Shown here: positions 1-6,540 of the stretch, in pieces
Layout: every line of letters begins with the position of its first letter
Position numbering within the stretch: the first letter of the stretch is position 1
NCBI GenBank assembly: GCA_964553705.1
Contig: CAZKKV010000006.1
Coordinates: forward strand, 1 to 35,909
Origin: CAYXNZ01 sp964553705
Lineage (GTDB): Bacteria > Patescibacteriota > Patescibacteriia > Patescibacteriales > GWC2-42-12
Length of the DNA stretch: 35,909 nucleotides
Direction of reading: 5' to 3'
Notes under the pieces: generated by a model
What the model saw: the letters and a program-made list of their open reading frames with translations, nothing else
The model's database searches: none
Told to the model about the DNA's origin: nothing
Program-made: the position numbers and the translations under genes

Positions 1-129
1 ATTAAAATTCCTTTCGGCGCTCGCGTCGTTCATATAACCTTTCATGAAGTACTGGGCGAAGGCAATCAATATAAAGGCCAATGGCAAGGTGGACGCGTCG
101 CCACTGAAGGCAAAGAAACACAAATATGA
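1..129 (+). CDS. C-terminal fragment, probable dCTP deaminase/dUTPase-like protein (5' end outside window)
   Basis: Only the last 42 codons are present, in frame 1 from the first base and ending in TGA at 127-129. The visible tail has an amphipathic strand around 'ARVVHITFHEVL' followed by 'NQYKGQWQGG'. This resembles the C-terminal end of dCTP deaminases, where a strand with I..I.F..L is followed by YKGKYQGQ and closes over the nucleotide. That family deaminates dCTP to dUTP, and some members also hydrolyse it to dUMP, the substrate of the thymidylate synthase encoded 570 bases downstream. The assignment rests on this short motif plus the neighbouring Nudix, thyA and folA genes. Another trimeric dUTPase-fold protein is possible. 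Confidence 0.5.
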   Translation: MKIPFGARVVHITFHEVLGEGNQYKGQWQGGRVATEGKETQI

Positions 130-132
130 TTC

Positions 133-150
133 AATTAAGAATTATGAATT
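133..150 (+). repeat. Left copy of an AT-rich inverted repeat flanking the Nudix gene
   Basis: The string AATTAAGAATTATGAATT lies just after the stop of the partial first gene. Its reverse complement, with one mismatch over 17 bases, recurs at 666-682, just after the Nudix gene. The two copies therefore bracket one gene in inverted orientation. Confidence 0.5.
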
Positions 151-199
151 GAAAATTTAGAATTTTCATATTATCTTAATAGGATTAGCTGATTCAAAT

Positions 200-652
200 A
201 TGAAAAATGAACAATTTAAAATGATTCCGTCTGTTTATTTAATTTTAGTTAAAAATGACAAAATTTTAATGTTACGTCGTTTTAATACCGGTTTTCAAGA
301 CGGTAAATATAGCTTAGTTGCTGGTCATCTTGACGGCAAAGAAAGTTTTATGCAAGCAATAATAAGAGAGGCTTACGAAGAAGCAAATATTAAATTAAAA
401 AAAGATGATTTAAAAGTGATCCACGTAATGAATAGATTTGAAATGCAAAATAATAAAGAGCTACAAGAGAGAATAGATGTCTTTCTCATCGCCAAAAAAT
501 GGCAAAATGAAATAAAAAATTTAGAACCGCACAAATGTGATAATTTAAATTGGTTTTCTCTAAATAAACTACCAAAAAACACGATTCCTTATATAAAAGT
601 TGCCTTAGATAATATTAAGAAAAAAATATTTTATAGTGAATTTGGTTACTAA
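200..652 (+). CDS. Nudix hydrolase
   Basis: This 150-residue protein has a clear Nudix box at residues 42-64: G42, E48, then REAYEEANI at 56-64. The catalytic glutamates E57, E60 and E61 that bind Mg2+ are present. The usual glycine near the end of the box is Asn63. Nudix enzymes split nucleoside diphosphates linked to another moiety; the substrate cannot be read from the sequence. The box is preceded by a strand 'VYLILVKNDKILMLRR' and the motif 'YSLVAGHLDGKE', typical of MutT-like house-cleaning enzymes. It stands before thyA and folA, so a role in dNTP pool cleaning or pterin dephosphorylation (FolQ-like) is reasonable but unproven. No strong ribosome-binding site is visible. Confidence 0.9.
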   Translation: MKNEQFKMIPSVYLILVKNDKILMLRRFNTGFQDGKYSLVAGHLDGKESFMQAIIREAYEEANIKLKKDDLKVIHVMNRFEMQNNKELQERIDVFLIAKKWQNEIKNLEPHKCDNLNWFSLNKLPKNTIPYIKVALDNIKKKIFYSEFGY

Positions 653-665
653 TATATAATTTATT

Positions 666-682
666 ATTCGTAATTCTTAATT
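666..682 (-). repeat. Right copy of the AT-rich inverted repeat
   Basis: ATTCGTAATTCTTAATT is the reverse complement of 133-149 with one mismatch. It fills most of the gap between the Nudix gene and thyA, and a further 'TTCTTAATT' follows in tandem. Confidence 0.5.
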
Positions 683-697
683 CTTAATTTTAAAAAT

Positions 698-1690
698 ATG
701 CATCCAGAATACCAATATCTGAATTTAATGAAAGATATAATGGAAAATGGCAGTGATAAGAAGCTGTTTTTTACTCCAGAGGTATTAGAACAATACAAGC
801 AACGAGGTGTTGAACCGCCAGTTATTCGTTCAGTCTTTGGCAGACAAATCAGATTTAATCTCCAGGAAGGCTTCCCTCTATTAACTACAAAAAAAGTTTT
901 TTTTCGAGGCATTCTACATGAATTACTTTGGTTTTTAAAAGGTGATTCAAATATTAAATCTTTAGTTGATAATAATGTTCATATTTGGGATGAATGGGCA
1001 TGGAAAAGATATCACAAACATTGTTTGAAAAATTGTCCAGAAAAAGATTTAAACCAAGAAGACTTTATTAATAAATTAAAAGAAGAATCAACTAATAGTG
1101 AATTTGTTAAAAATTGGGGCGATTTAATTACTATCTATGGACGAATGTGGCGCCGATGGCCAGCTAGCGACGGACGAGAAATTGATCAACTTGGCTGGTG
1201 TATTGAGGGACTGAAAGACAAACCCTTTCGTAAATCATATGTCGTGTCTGCTTGGAATCCTGATTTTATTTACGCTATGGCTTCTGAAGGTAATAGAAAT
1301 GAAGTTCCACCGTTTTGCCATACTACCTTTCAATTCGCAGTTACTCATGGTAATAGATTGAATCTCGGTCTTTATCAGAGAAGCGCTGACTATCTACTTG
1401 GTGTACCTTTTAATATTGCTAGTTATGCTCTGCTTTTGCTCATGGTAGCGCAAGTTACTGGACTTGAATTAGGAGAATTTGTTCATACTTTTGGTGATGT
1501 TCATCTTTATTCAAATCACTTTGAGCAAGCAAAAGAACAGATGTCGCGCGAACCAAAACCGTTTCCAACCATAAAAATTAATCCAGAAATAAAAAATATA
1601 GACGATTTTAAATTTGAAGATTTCGAATTAGAAAATTACGACCCACATCCAGCCATAAAAGCGGAAATCGCCAATATCGGTGGTTTTTAA
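698..1690 (+). CDS. thyA: Thymidylate synthase
   Basis: This enzyme converts dUMP and methylene-tetrahydrofolate to dTMP and dihydrofolate in the cytoplasm. The 330-residue protein carries the folate-type (ThyA) signature. The catalytic cysteine is Cys207 in 'VPPFCHTTFQF', followed by 'LYQRSADYLLGVPFNIASY' (226-243), which holds the phosphate-binding Arg, and 'FGDVHLYSNH' (265-274). Near the N-terminus 'GFPLLTTKKV' and 'ELLWFLKGD' are the expected conserved blocks. It is longer than the 264-residue E. coli enzyme, mainly through an insertion at about residues 105-140, a known feature of the longer ThyA class. The next gene is dihydrofolate reductase, which recycles the dihydrofolate product. 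The ATG at 698 gives the usual short N-terminus; no clear ribosome-binding site is seen. Confidence 0.97.
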   Translation: MHPEYQYLNLMKDIMENGSDKKLFFTPEVLEQYKQRGVEPPVIRSVFGRQIRFNLQEGFPLLTTKKVFFRGILHELLWFLKGDSNIKSLVDNNVHIWDEWAWKRYHKHCLKNCPEKDLNQEDFINKLKEESTNSEFVKNWGDLITIYGRMWRRWPASDGREIDQLGWCIEGLKDKPFRKSYVVSAWNPDFIYAMASEGNRNEVPPFCHTTFQFAVTHGNRLNLGLYQRSADYLLGVPFNIASYALLLLMVAQVTGLELGEFVHTFGDVHLYSNHFEQAKEQMSREPKPFPTIKINPEIKNIDDFKFEDFELENYDPHPAIKAEIANIGGF

Positions 1691-1745
1691 AAATAAAATC
1701 TAACAACTTTTAACTTTATAAACTTTTCAACTTTTGACTTGCCTT

Positions 1746-2216
1746 ATGATTTCTATAATTTGCGCCATTGGAAAAAATAATGAGATTGGCTTTCAAAATA
1801 AGCTTCTTTGGGATATTCCTGACGACATGAAGCATTTTAAAGATATTACTATGGGGCACACGGTAGTAATGGGACAAAAAACTTTTAAATCCATTGGTAA
1901 ACCATTGCCTAATCGTCATAACATTATTGTTACACTAGATAAAAATTTCAAAGCCAATGGTTGCGAAATTAAATACTCTTTAGAAGATGTTTTAAAAGAA
2001 GGCAAAAATAAATCAGAAGAAGTCTTTATAATCGGTGGTGGACAAATTTACAAACAATCAATCCCCTACGCCGATAAACTATATTTGACTCTCGTTGATG
2101 ATTCACCAGAAGCCGACACATTTTTTCCAAATTATTCTGAATTTAAAACAATTGTCAAAGAAGAAAAAAAAGTGTACAATGGCTTAAACTATAAATTTAT
2201 TGAATTAATAAAATAA
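1746..2216 (+). CDS. folA: Dihydrofolate reductase
   Basis: Reduces dihydrofolate to tetrahydrofolate with NADPH, closing the cycle opened by thymidylate synthase. The 156-residue length is typical. Motifs: 'MISIICAIGKNNEIG' at the N-terminus, 'LLWDIPDDMKHFK' with the substrate-binding Asp, 'MGQKTFKSIG' and 'IIGGGQIYKQ' for NADPH binding. I place the start at ATG 1746 rather than the TTG 12 bases upstream, because the family begins directly with the first beta strand (MISLI.A..). The spacer before it (1691-1745) is a run of short TTTTAACTTT/TTTTCAACTTT-like repeats with no other signal. It is probably co-transcribed with thyA. Confidence 0.96.
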   Translation: MISIICAIGKNNEIGFQNKLLWDIPDDMKHFKDITMGHTVVMGQKTFKSIGKPLPNRHNIIVTLDKNFKANGCEIKYSLEDVLKEGKNKSEEVFIIGGGQIYKQSIPYADKLYLTLVDDSPEADTFFPNYSEFKTIVKEEKKVYNGLNYKFIELIK

Positions 2217-2217
2217 T

Positions 2218-2637
2218 ATGGCAAAATACAAAAAAGTATACATTGCCGGAGTTTTAACCGTAGTAAAAAAAGACCAACGAAATCTTTACGAACAGATATC
2301 TTCACTCTGTCACAGCTTGGACGTTGAAGCTTACGTGCCTCACTCTTGAGGAACTGACCCAAGAGCCAATCCCAACGTCAAACCAAACGAAGTTTGGCAG
2401 ATAAATCATCGTCGAGTCAATGATTCTGACCTGGTTATCGCCTACGTCGGACAACCATCTCTAGGTGTTGGTGCTGAGTTAGAAATGGCTAAAGTTAATC
2501 ATACAAAAATTATTCTTTGGTGGTTTAAAGACGAAAAAGTGAGTCGCATGGCATTGGGTAATCCAATGGTTATAAAAAAAATAAAGGTAAATAACCAAAA
2601 AGAACTTTTCACTAGACTAAAAGCTATTTTAAAATAA
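2218..2637 (+). pseudogene. Nucleoside 2-deoxyribosyltransferase-like gene interrupted by one in-frame TGA
   Basis: Starting at ATG 2218, one base after the folA stop, the frame stays open to TAA 2635-2637 except for a single TGA at 2347-2349 (codon 44). Both sides of the TGA read as one protein. The N-terminal part has 'VYIAGVLT' and 'AYVPHS'; after the TGA come 'GTDPRANPNV', 'NDSDLVIAYVGQPSLGVGAELEMAK' in segments, and a normal C-terminus. The 'SDLVIAYV' and 'GVGAELEMA' blocks match the nucleoside 2-deoxyribosyltransferase/TIR-like fold; the Glu in the second block is the likely nucleophile. The TGA is one base from TGG, giving the plausible 'PHSWGTDP'. It may be a recent nonsense mutation, a sequencing error or a readthrough site. 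The neighbours thyA, folA and Nudix fit a nucleoside-salvage role. Confidence 0.8.
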
Positions 2638-2760
2638 CAATAATTTTGCCATACAATATTTTATGCTCGACCGACATTAATGGTGGAGTTTTCTTGTTTT
2701 TTATGATAATATAAGCTAAACTAACTTTAGCAAAAATAAAACAATTTTAAACCAATAAAC

Positions 2761-4266
2761 ATGGAATACGACGTAATAATTGGCATGGAAATACATGCTG
2801 AATTAAAAACTAAATCAAAAATGTTCTGTCATTGTGACAATGACACGGAAAAGAAAAAGCCAAATGAAAATATATGTCCGATATGCTTAGCTCATCCAGG
2901 AACTCTGCCTACGGCCAACAAACAAGCTATTAATTGGACTGTTTTGATTGGATTAGCACTCAACTGCCAAATAAACCAATTGAGCAAATTTGACCGAAAA
3001 AACTATTTTTACCCCGATCTGCCAAAAGGCTATCAAATATCGCAATATGATATACCTCTTTGTTATAACGGCTATCTCGAAATCAATGGTGAAAAAATTG
3101 ACATAACCAGGATTCATCTGGAAGAAGATACGGGAAAACTCACTCATCCTACGGGCAGAGCCTATACTTTGGCCGATTACAATCGCGCGGGTACTCCGCT
3201 AGTAGAATTGGTTACTGAACCAGTAATCAAAAACGCTGAAACAGCAAAAAAATTCTGCCAAGCCTATCAACAAATTTTGAGATACACAGATGTTTCAAGT
3301 GCAGACATGGAAAAAGGTGAAATGCGCTGTGAAGCTAATGTTAGCGTCCAAGAAAAGGGTAAATGGGAATACTCTGATGGACAAATCAAACCAATCGGTA
3401 AATACCATTTAAATCCGAAAGTTGAATTAAAAAATATCAATTCATTTAAAGCAGTTGAAAAAGCAATTGATTATGAAATAAAAAGACAAGTTAATGCCAT
3501 CAAAGAAGGTGAAAAGATAGTTCAGGAAACAAGGGGCTGGAATGATAACCAAGGAAAAACAATCAGTCAGAGAATTAAGGAAACTTCAGCTGATTACCGC
3601 TATTTTCCCGAACCGGATATCCCGCCGATAAAAATCAGTGATAAACAACTTGAAGAATTAAAAAAACAGCTGATTGAGCTGCCACCAGAAAAAATAAAGC
3701 GATTCAAGGAACAATACCATCTAACTGCTGATGAAGCTGAAATTATCGTCGCCGATAAAAAATTAGCTGATTTTACAGAACAAGTAATCACTGAATTGCG
3801 CGCCTGGGTTGATTCTACTGGTGATGATTGGGAAAGGCAACAAAAAAAATTAGCCAAAGCTACAGTCAACTGGTTAATTAATGAATTTTTAAAACACTTA
3901 AACGCAACTAAGGAGAATGTAGCAGCTACAAAAATTACCCCGGAAAATTTTGCTGAATTTATTACGCTCGTCTATCAAGAAAAAATAAATTCGTCCGCCG
4001 CTCAGACTATTTTGGCGCAAATGTATAAAAATGGTGGCGACCCAACGCAAATAATGGCTGATCTCGGTCTGGAGCAAGTTGACAATGAAGCTGAACTGGA
4101 AAAAACAATAAAACAAATTATAAAAGAATTTCCCAAACAACTTGAACAATACAGGTTGGGCAAAGAAAACGTCTTACAATTTTTCGTTGGACAAGTTATG
4201 GCAAAAACAAAAGGCAAAGCCAATCCCAGAATAGTCATTGAAATATTAAAAAAAATATTAAAATAA
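2761..4266 (+). CDS. gatB: Aspartyl/glutamyl-tRNA(Asn/Gln) amidotransferase subunit B
   Basis: GatB is the kinase and tRNA-recognition subunit of the GatCAB complex, which turns misacylated Glu-tRNA(Gln) or Asp-tRNA(Asn) into the amidated forms. The 501-residue length is normal. 'IIGMEIHAELKTKSKMFC' opens the cradle domain. Cys23, Cys25, Cys39 and Cys42 form the usual zinc site. 'HLEEDTGKLTHP' (119-130) and the family signature 'DYNRAGTPLVELVTEP' (139-154) follow. The C-terminal third is the helical and YqeY-like tail that grips the tRNA. gatA and gatC are not in the window. Its last 115 bases are repeated in decayed form at 4621-4754. Confidence 0.97.
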   Translation: MEYDVIIGMEIHAELKTKSKMFCHCDNDTEKKKPNENICPICLAHPGTLPTANKQAINWTVLIGLALNCQINQLSKFDRKNYFYPDLPKGYQISQYDIPLCYNGYLEINGEKIDITRIHLEEDTGKLTHPTGRAYTLADYNRAGTPLVELVTEPVIKNAETAKKFCQAYQQILRYTDVSSADMEKGEMRCEANVSVQEKGKWEYSDGQIKPIGKYHLNPKVELKNINSFKAVEKAIDYEIKRQVNAIKEGEKIVQETRGWNDNQGKTISQRIKETSADYRYFPEPDIPPIKISDKQLEELKKQLIELPPEKIKRFKEQYHLTADEAEIIVADKKLADFTEQVITELRAWVDSTGDDWERQQKKLAKATVNWLINEFLKHLNATKENVAATKITPENFAEFITLVYQEKINSSAAQTILAQMYKNGGDPTQIMADLGLEQVDNEAELEKTIKQIIKEFPKQLEQYRLGKENVLQFFVGQVMAKTKGKANPRIVIEILKKILK

Positions 4267-4306
4267 AAATATTAAAAAATGATGATTTTAATTAATAATA
4301 TTATAT

Positions 4307-4615
4307 ATGACAATTGAATTTCCATTAAAACCTGAAGATTGCACAATAAAAGTAGAAGACAGGGAAATAAAACAAGAACTATTTGATAGAATTATAGAAA
4401 GAACAAAAGAAATTCTAGAATATAATCAACAATTATCAGAAAAAAACAAAAAAATAGCACTTAAGTATATAAATAAATCTACTTTAAAAAAAGACGTTGA
4501 ATCTTCTTGGTTTACCAAACTAGTAAATACTAATAATTTACAAGAAACAGAGACAGCAGAAGAAGAATTAGCCCAAACCCTAGCTAATGGAGCTATTTTA
4601 AAAACTAAGAGTTAA
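4307..4615 (+). CDS. Hypothetical protein, 102 residues
   Basis: I do not recognise a family. The product is highly charged and predicted helical, with 'IKQELFDRIIERTKEILEYNQQLSEK' (read in parts) likely forming a coiled coil. It has no signal peptide or membrane segment. It lies between gatB and a decayed copy of the gatB 3' end, so it may have arrived with, or caused, the duplication. The C-terminal part ('SSWFTKLVNTNN', then a Glu/Ala-rich helix) is vaguely like the C-terminal part of the next small protein at 4765 ('NNWEKLINSQD', then a helix). The two could be diverged paralogues. No ribosome-binding site is obvious. Confidence 0.6.
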   Translation: MTIEFPLKPEDCTIKVEDREIKQELFDRIIERTKEILEYNQQLSEKNKKIALKYINKSTLKKDVESSWFTKLVNTNNLQETETAEEELAQTLANGAILKTKS

Positions 4616-4620
4616 TATAA

Positions 4621-4754
4621 AGGTTGGATTATCAAACACAAATCAGGCAAAGAAAATATCCTACAATTTATTGTTGAACAAACAATAATAACCATCAAAA
4701 GGCAAAGCTAATTATAAAATAGTCATTGAAATATTAAAAAAATTATTAAAATAA
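4621..4754 (+). pseudogene. Decayed duplicate of the gatB 3' end
   Basis: Blocks of this stretch match gatB 4151-4266 in order: AGGTTGG, then GGCAAAGAAAA, then CTACAATTTATTGTTG against gatB TTACAATTTTTCGTTG, then AAAAGGCAAAGC, then AATAGTCATTGAAATATT and the A-rich end with TAA. An 18-base insertion after AGGTTGG and several indels break the frame. It is a non-coding remnant of a partial gatB copy. Confidence 0.8.
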
Positions 4755-4764
4755 CTTAAAACAT

Positions 4765-5103
4765 ATGAATTTTGAAACATTATCTCAAACATCTTCTCTC
4801 GCCGAAAAAAAAAGAAACACAGAGAAGGAAAAAGAGCTTCCTCAAAGTTATAAAGACATTACGCAGGAAGCCCTTGGTATAATAGATGGAAAAATAAAGA
4901 AACTTACAAGTGTTCCTGGCAATTTTGAGTTCGAGATACAAGCATTGGAAAAAGCAAAAGTTAGACTAGGAAGCGATGAATACATTTGGGATACGGCTAA
5001 AAAAAATAACTGGGAAAAATTAATAAATAGCCAAGATGCAGAAAGTATATATATGAGACTTGCCACAGGACTAGCAATATCTGCTATTGAAAGTAGTCGA
5101 TAA
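4765..5103 (+). CDS. Hypothetical protein, 112 residues
   Basis: Unrecognised. The product is soluble-looking and rich in Lys and Glu. It has a disordered N-terminus (residues 1-30), a helix 'YKDITQEALGIIDGKIKKL' at about 30-48, and a C-terminal part with 'YIWDTAKKNNWEKLINSQD' followed by an Ala-rich helix. It begins 10 bases after the gatB-tail remnant. See the 4307 entry for a weak similarity. No known catalytic motif is visible. Confidence 0.55.
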   Translation: MNFETLSQTSSLAEKKRNTEKEKELPQSYKDITQEALGIIDGKIKKLTSVPGNFEFEIQALEKAKVRLGSDEYIWDTAKKNNWEKLINSQDAESIYMRLATGLAISAIESSR

Positions 5104-5158
5104 AATTTGTTACTCTAATCCAAAATTTTCTAACTATTTTTAACCAAATTTGCTTAAT

Positions 5159-5187
5159 TTGGCACAATAAACAACATCTGCTATAAT
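5159..5187 (+). promoter_or_regulatory. Strong sigma-70-type promoter with extended -10
   Basis: TTGGCA (5159-5164), a 17-base spacer ending in TGC, and TATAAT (5182-5187) give a near-consensus promoter with an extended -10 (TGnTATAAT). The predicted transcript would start near 5194, next to the ATG pair at 5193 and 5196. Confidence 0.75.
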
Positions 5188-5192
5188 TATAA

Positions 5193-5270
5193 ATGATGAA
5201 TAAACACACGCTAGAAATTAATTATCATATCCTCTGGATACATAATCCAGAGCAGGAATCAATTTTTTAA
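5193..5270 (+). CDS. Possible 25-codon leader peptide
   Basis: ATG ATG at 5193/5196 opens a 25-codon frame that ends with TAA at 5268-5270, directly against the terminator hairpin starting at 5271. The frame would be leaderless, because the predicted transcription start falls on its ATG. It runs through an internal hairpin (5231-5252). The peptide reads MMNKHTLEINYHILWIHN, then PEQESIF; it has three His but no long run of one amino acid. Translation is inferred only from geometry; the region could equally be a non-coding leader. Confidence 0.3.
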   Translation: MMNKHTLEINYHILWIHNPEQESIF

Positions 5271-5303
5271 AAATATCCCGTCCAAAGGACGGGATATTTT
5301 TTT
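5271..5303 (+). terminator. Intrinsic terminator or attenuator upstream of the Cys-rich gene
   Basis: A perfect 13-bp stem (AAATATCCCGTCC / GGACGGGATATTT, arms 5271-5283 and 5287-5299) with an AAA loop runs into a T7 tract ending at 5303. A second, smaller hairpin, CTCTGGA/TCCAGAG, lies upstream at 5231-5252. The next gene starts only 39 bases later with no promoter in between. This hairpin therefore either ends a small RNA of about 110 nt or controls readthrough into the 5342 gene. Confidence 0.85.
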
Positions 5304-5341
5304 GGAGATTAATAAAAATTAAAAAAAAGGAGGGAGGAGAA

Positions 5342-5581
5342 ATGGGGGAAAACAATAATTGTCCTTTGGTAAGAAACGGCAAATGCAATATTCCGCAAAT
5401 CAAAGGAATATTCAAAGAAACAGGCATTCCTTGTTACGCTGGTAATTCATGCACGCCTTGTCTGATTGCAATCGTGCAAGAAGCTATAAACGAACATTAT
5501 GATTTGGGTAAAGAGAGAGTCGTAATACCTGAAAATGAATTACCGCTAATCGCACGAGCAATTGAAAATCTAAGGAGGTAG
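5342..5581 (+). CDS. Small cysteine-rich protein, 79 residues
   Basis: Unrecognised. Five cysteines (7, 15, 31, 37, 40), the last two in 'CTPC', suggest a metal site or disulfides in the first half. The second half is helical ('LPLIARAIENLRR'). It has no signal peptide, so a cytoplasmic metal-binding role is more likely than a secreted one. Translation should be strong: AAGGAGG at 5327-5333 and a second AGGAG just before the ATG match the anti-Shine-Dalgarno sequence very well. Its only visible promoter is at 5159-5187, with an attenuator-like terminator between. A terminator follows at once, so it is a single-gene unit. Confidence 0.75.
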   Translation: MGENNNCPLVRNGKCNIPQIKGIFKETGIPCYAGNSCTPCLIAIVQEAINEHYDLGKERVVIPENELPLIARAIENLRR

Positions 5582-5587
5582 ACCAAA

Positions 5588-5619
5588 ATTAAGGCCACGC
5601 TTTAGCGTGACCTTAATTA
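5588..5619 (+). terminator. Terminator after the Cys-rich gene
   Basis: The inverted repeat AATTAAGGCCACGC / GCGTGACCTTAATT has a TTTA loop and one mismatch, and is followed by a T-rich stretch. It sits 6 bases after the stop at 5581 and between converging genes (miaA ends at 5642 on the other strand), so it may serve both strands. Confidence 0.8.
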
Positions 5620-5641
5620 TTTAATTTTGACTTAATGGTTT

Positions 5642-6514
5642 TTATATTTTTTTCCATTCAATCTTGGCTCCTTGCTTTTCCCATCTTCTAAACCAGGTCA
5701 TCTGTCGTTTAGCAAATTTTCTAATAGCGATATTTAATTTTTCCACCATATCATCATACTCTAGCTTGTCTTGCAAGTATTGGGAAATAAATTTATATTC
5801 CAAGCCAAAATCTTCTAGTCTTTTCCAACTAACTCCGTTTTTGTGTAATTTTTCCACCTCACTAATCATATCTTCTTTTTCTAATCTGTCTAGTAATCTT
5901 TTATAAACTCGTTTTTCTAGTTTTGATTTTTCTGGACTTAGACAAATGATTTCTGCTTCATATTTTGGCTTGTTTTTTTTAGGCAATTCTGTACTGTCTT
6001 TTTGTAAAATTTCGATATATCTAATTAGCCGTCTTTTATTTTTTCTATCACTCTCGTTAATTTTACTAGCAAATTTTGGATTTATTTTGTTAACTTCTTG
6101 AAAAAGTTTTTCAATACTATATTTTTCTAATTTCTTTCTTAATTTTTCATCTCTACCAATATAGCTTAAGTCATAATTATCCACCACGGCTTGTAAATAC
6201 AAACCACTACCACCAACTAAAATCGGTAATTTATTTCGAAACAAAATATTATCAATCGCCTCAAAAGCTAATTTCTGATACTGTGCCAAACTAAATTGTT
6301 CTTTTGGATCAACTACGTCAATCAAATAATAAGGTATATTACCATATTCTTTTAAATCTTTCCCTGTGCCAATATCCATACCGCGATAAACCTGACGTGA
6401 ATCAGCACTGACAATTTCACCATCATATTTTTTGGCTAATTTCACAGCTAATTTAGTCTTTCCGCTAGATGTCGGCCCAATAATAACTAAAATTTTATTT
6501 TTTAATTTTGACAT
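5642..6514 (-). CDS. miaA: tRNA dimethylallyltransferase
   Basis: MiaA transfers a dimethylallyl group to N6 of A37 in tRNAs reading UNN codons. The product is the substrate of MiaB, encoded just upstream on the same strand. The 290-residue protein has the P-loop GPTSSGKT at 13-20, the 'ADSRQVYRGMDIGTGK' block at 37-52, 'GGSGLYLQA' and 'RKFAKRQMTWFRRW' near the C-terminus, all family hallmarks. Its ATG codon (6512-6514) overlaps the -35 box of a divergent consensus promoter on the plus strand. Initiation of that transcript and miaA expression could therefore interfere with each other. Confidence 0.97.
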   Translation of the reverse strand: MSKLKNKILVIIGPTSSGKTKLAVKLAKKYDGEIVSADSRQVYRGMDIGTGKDLKEYGNIPYYLIDVVDPKEQFSLAQYQKLAFEAIDNILFRNKLPILVGGSGLYLQAVVDNYDLSYIGRDEKLRKKLEKYSIEKLFQEVNKINPKFASKINESDRKNKRRLIRYIEILQKDSTELPKKNKPKYEAEIICLSPEKSKLEKRVYKRLLDRLEKEDMISEVEKLHKNGVSWKRLEDFGLEYKFISQYLQDKLEYDDMVEKLNIAIRKFAKRQMTWFRRWEKQGAKIEWKKI

Positions 6515-6536
6515 TTTTGTATATGTTTTTTATAAT
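6508..6536 (+). promoter_or_regulatory. Perfect consensus sigma-70 promoter
   Basis: TTGACA at 6508-6513, a 17-base spacer, and TATAAT at 6531-6536: both hexamers match the consensus exactly with optimal spacing. It points to the right, away from miaA and into the 6541-6760 region. The predicted start is near 6543. Confidence 0.85.
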
Positions 6537-6540
6537 ATAA

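Noticed and set aside
2347..2349. Genome-wide reassignment of UGA (code 4 or 25)
   Set aside because: All other long genes in the window are free of TGA, TGG is used normally for Trp, and TGA serves as a true stop at 22379-22381 just before a terminator.
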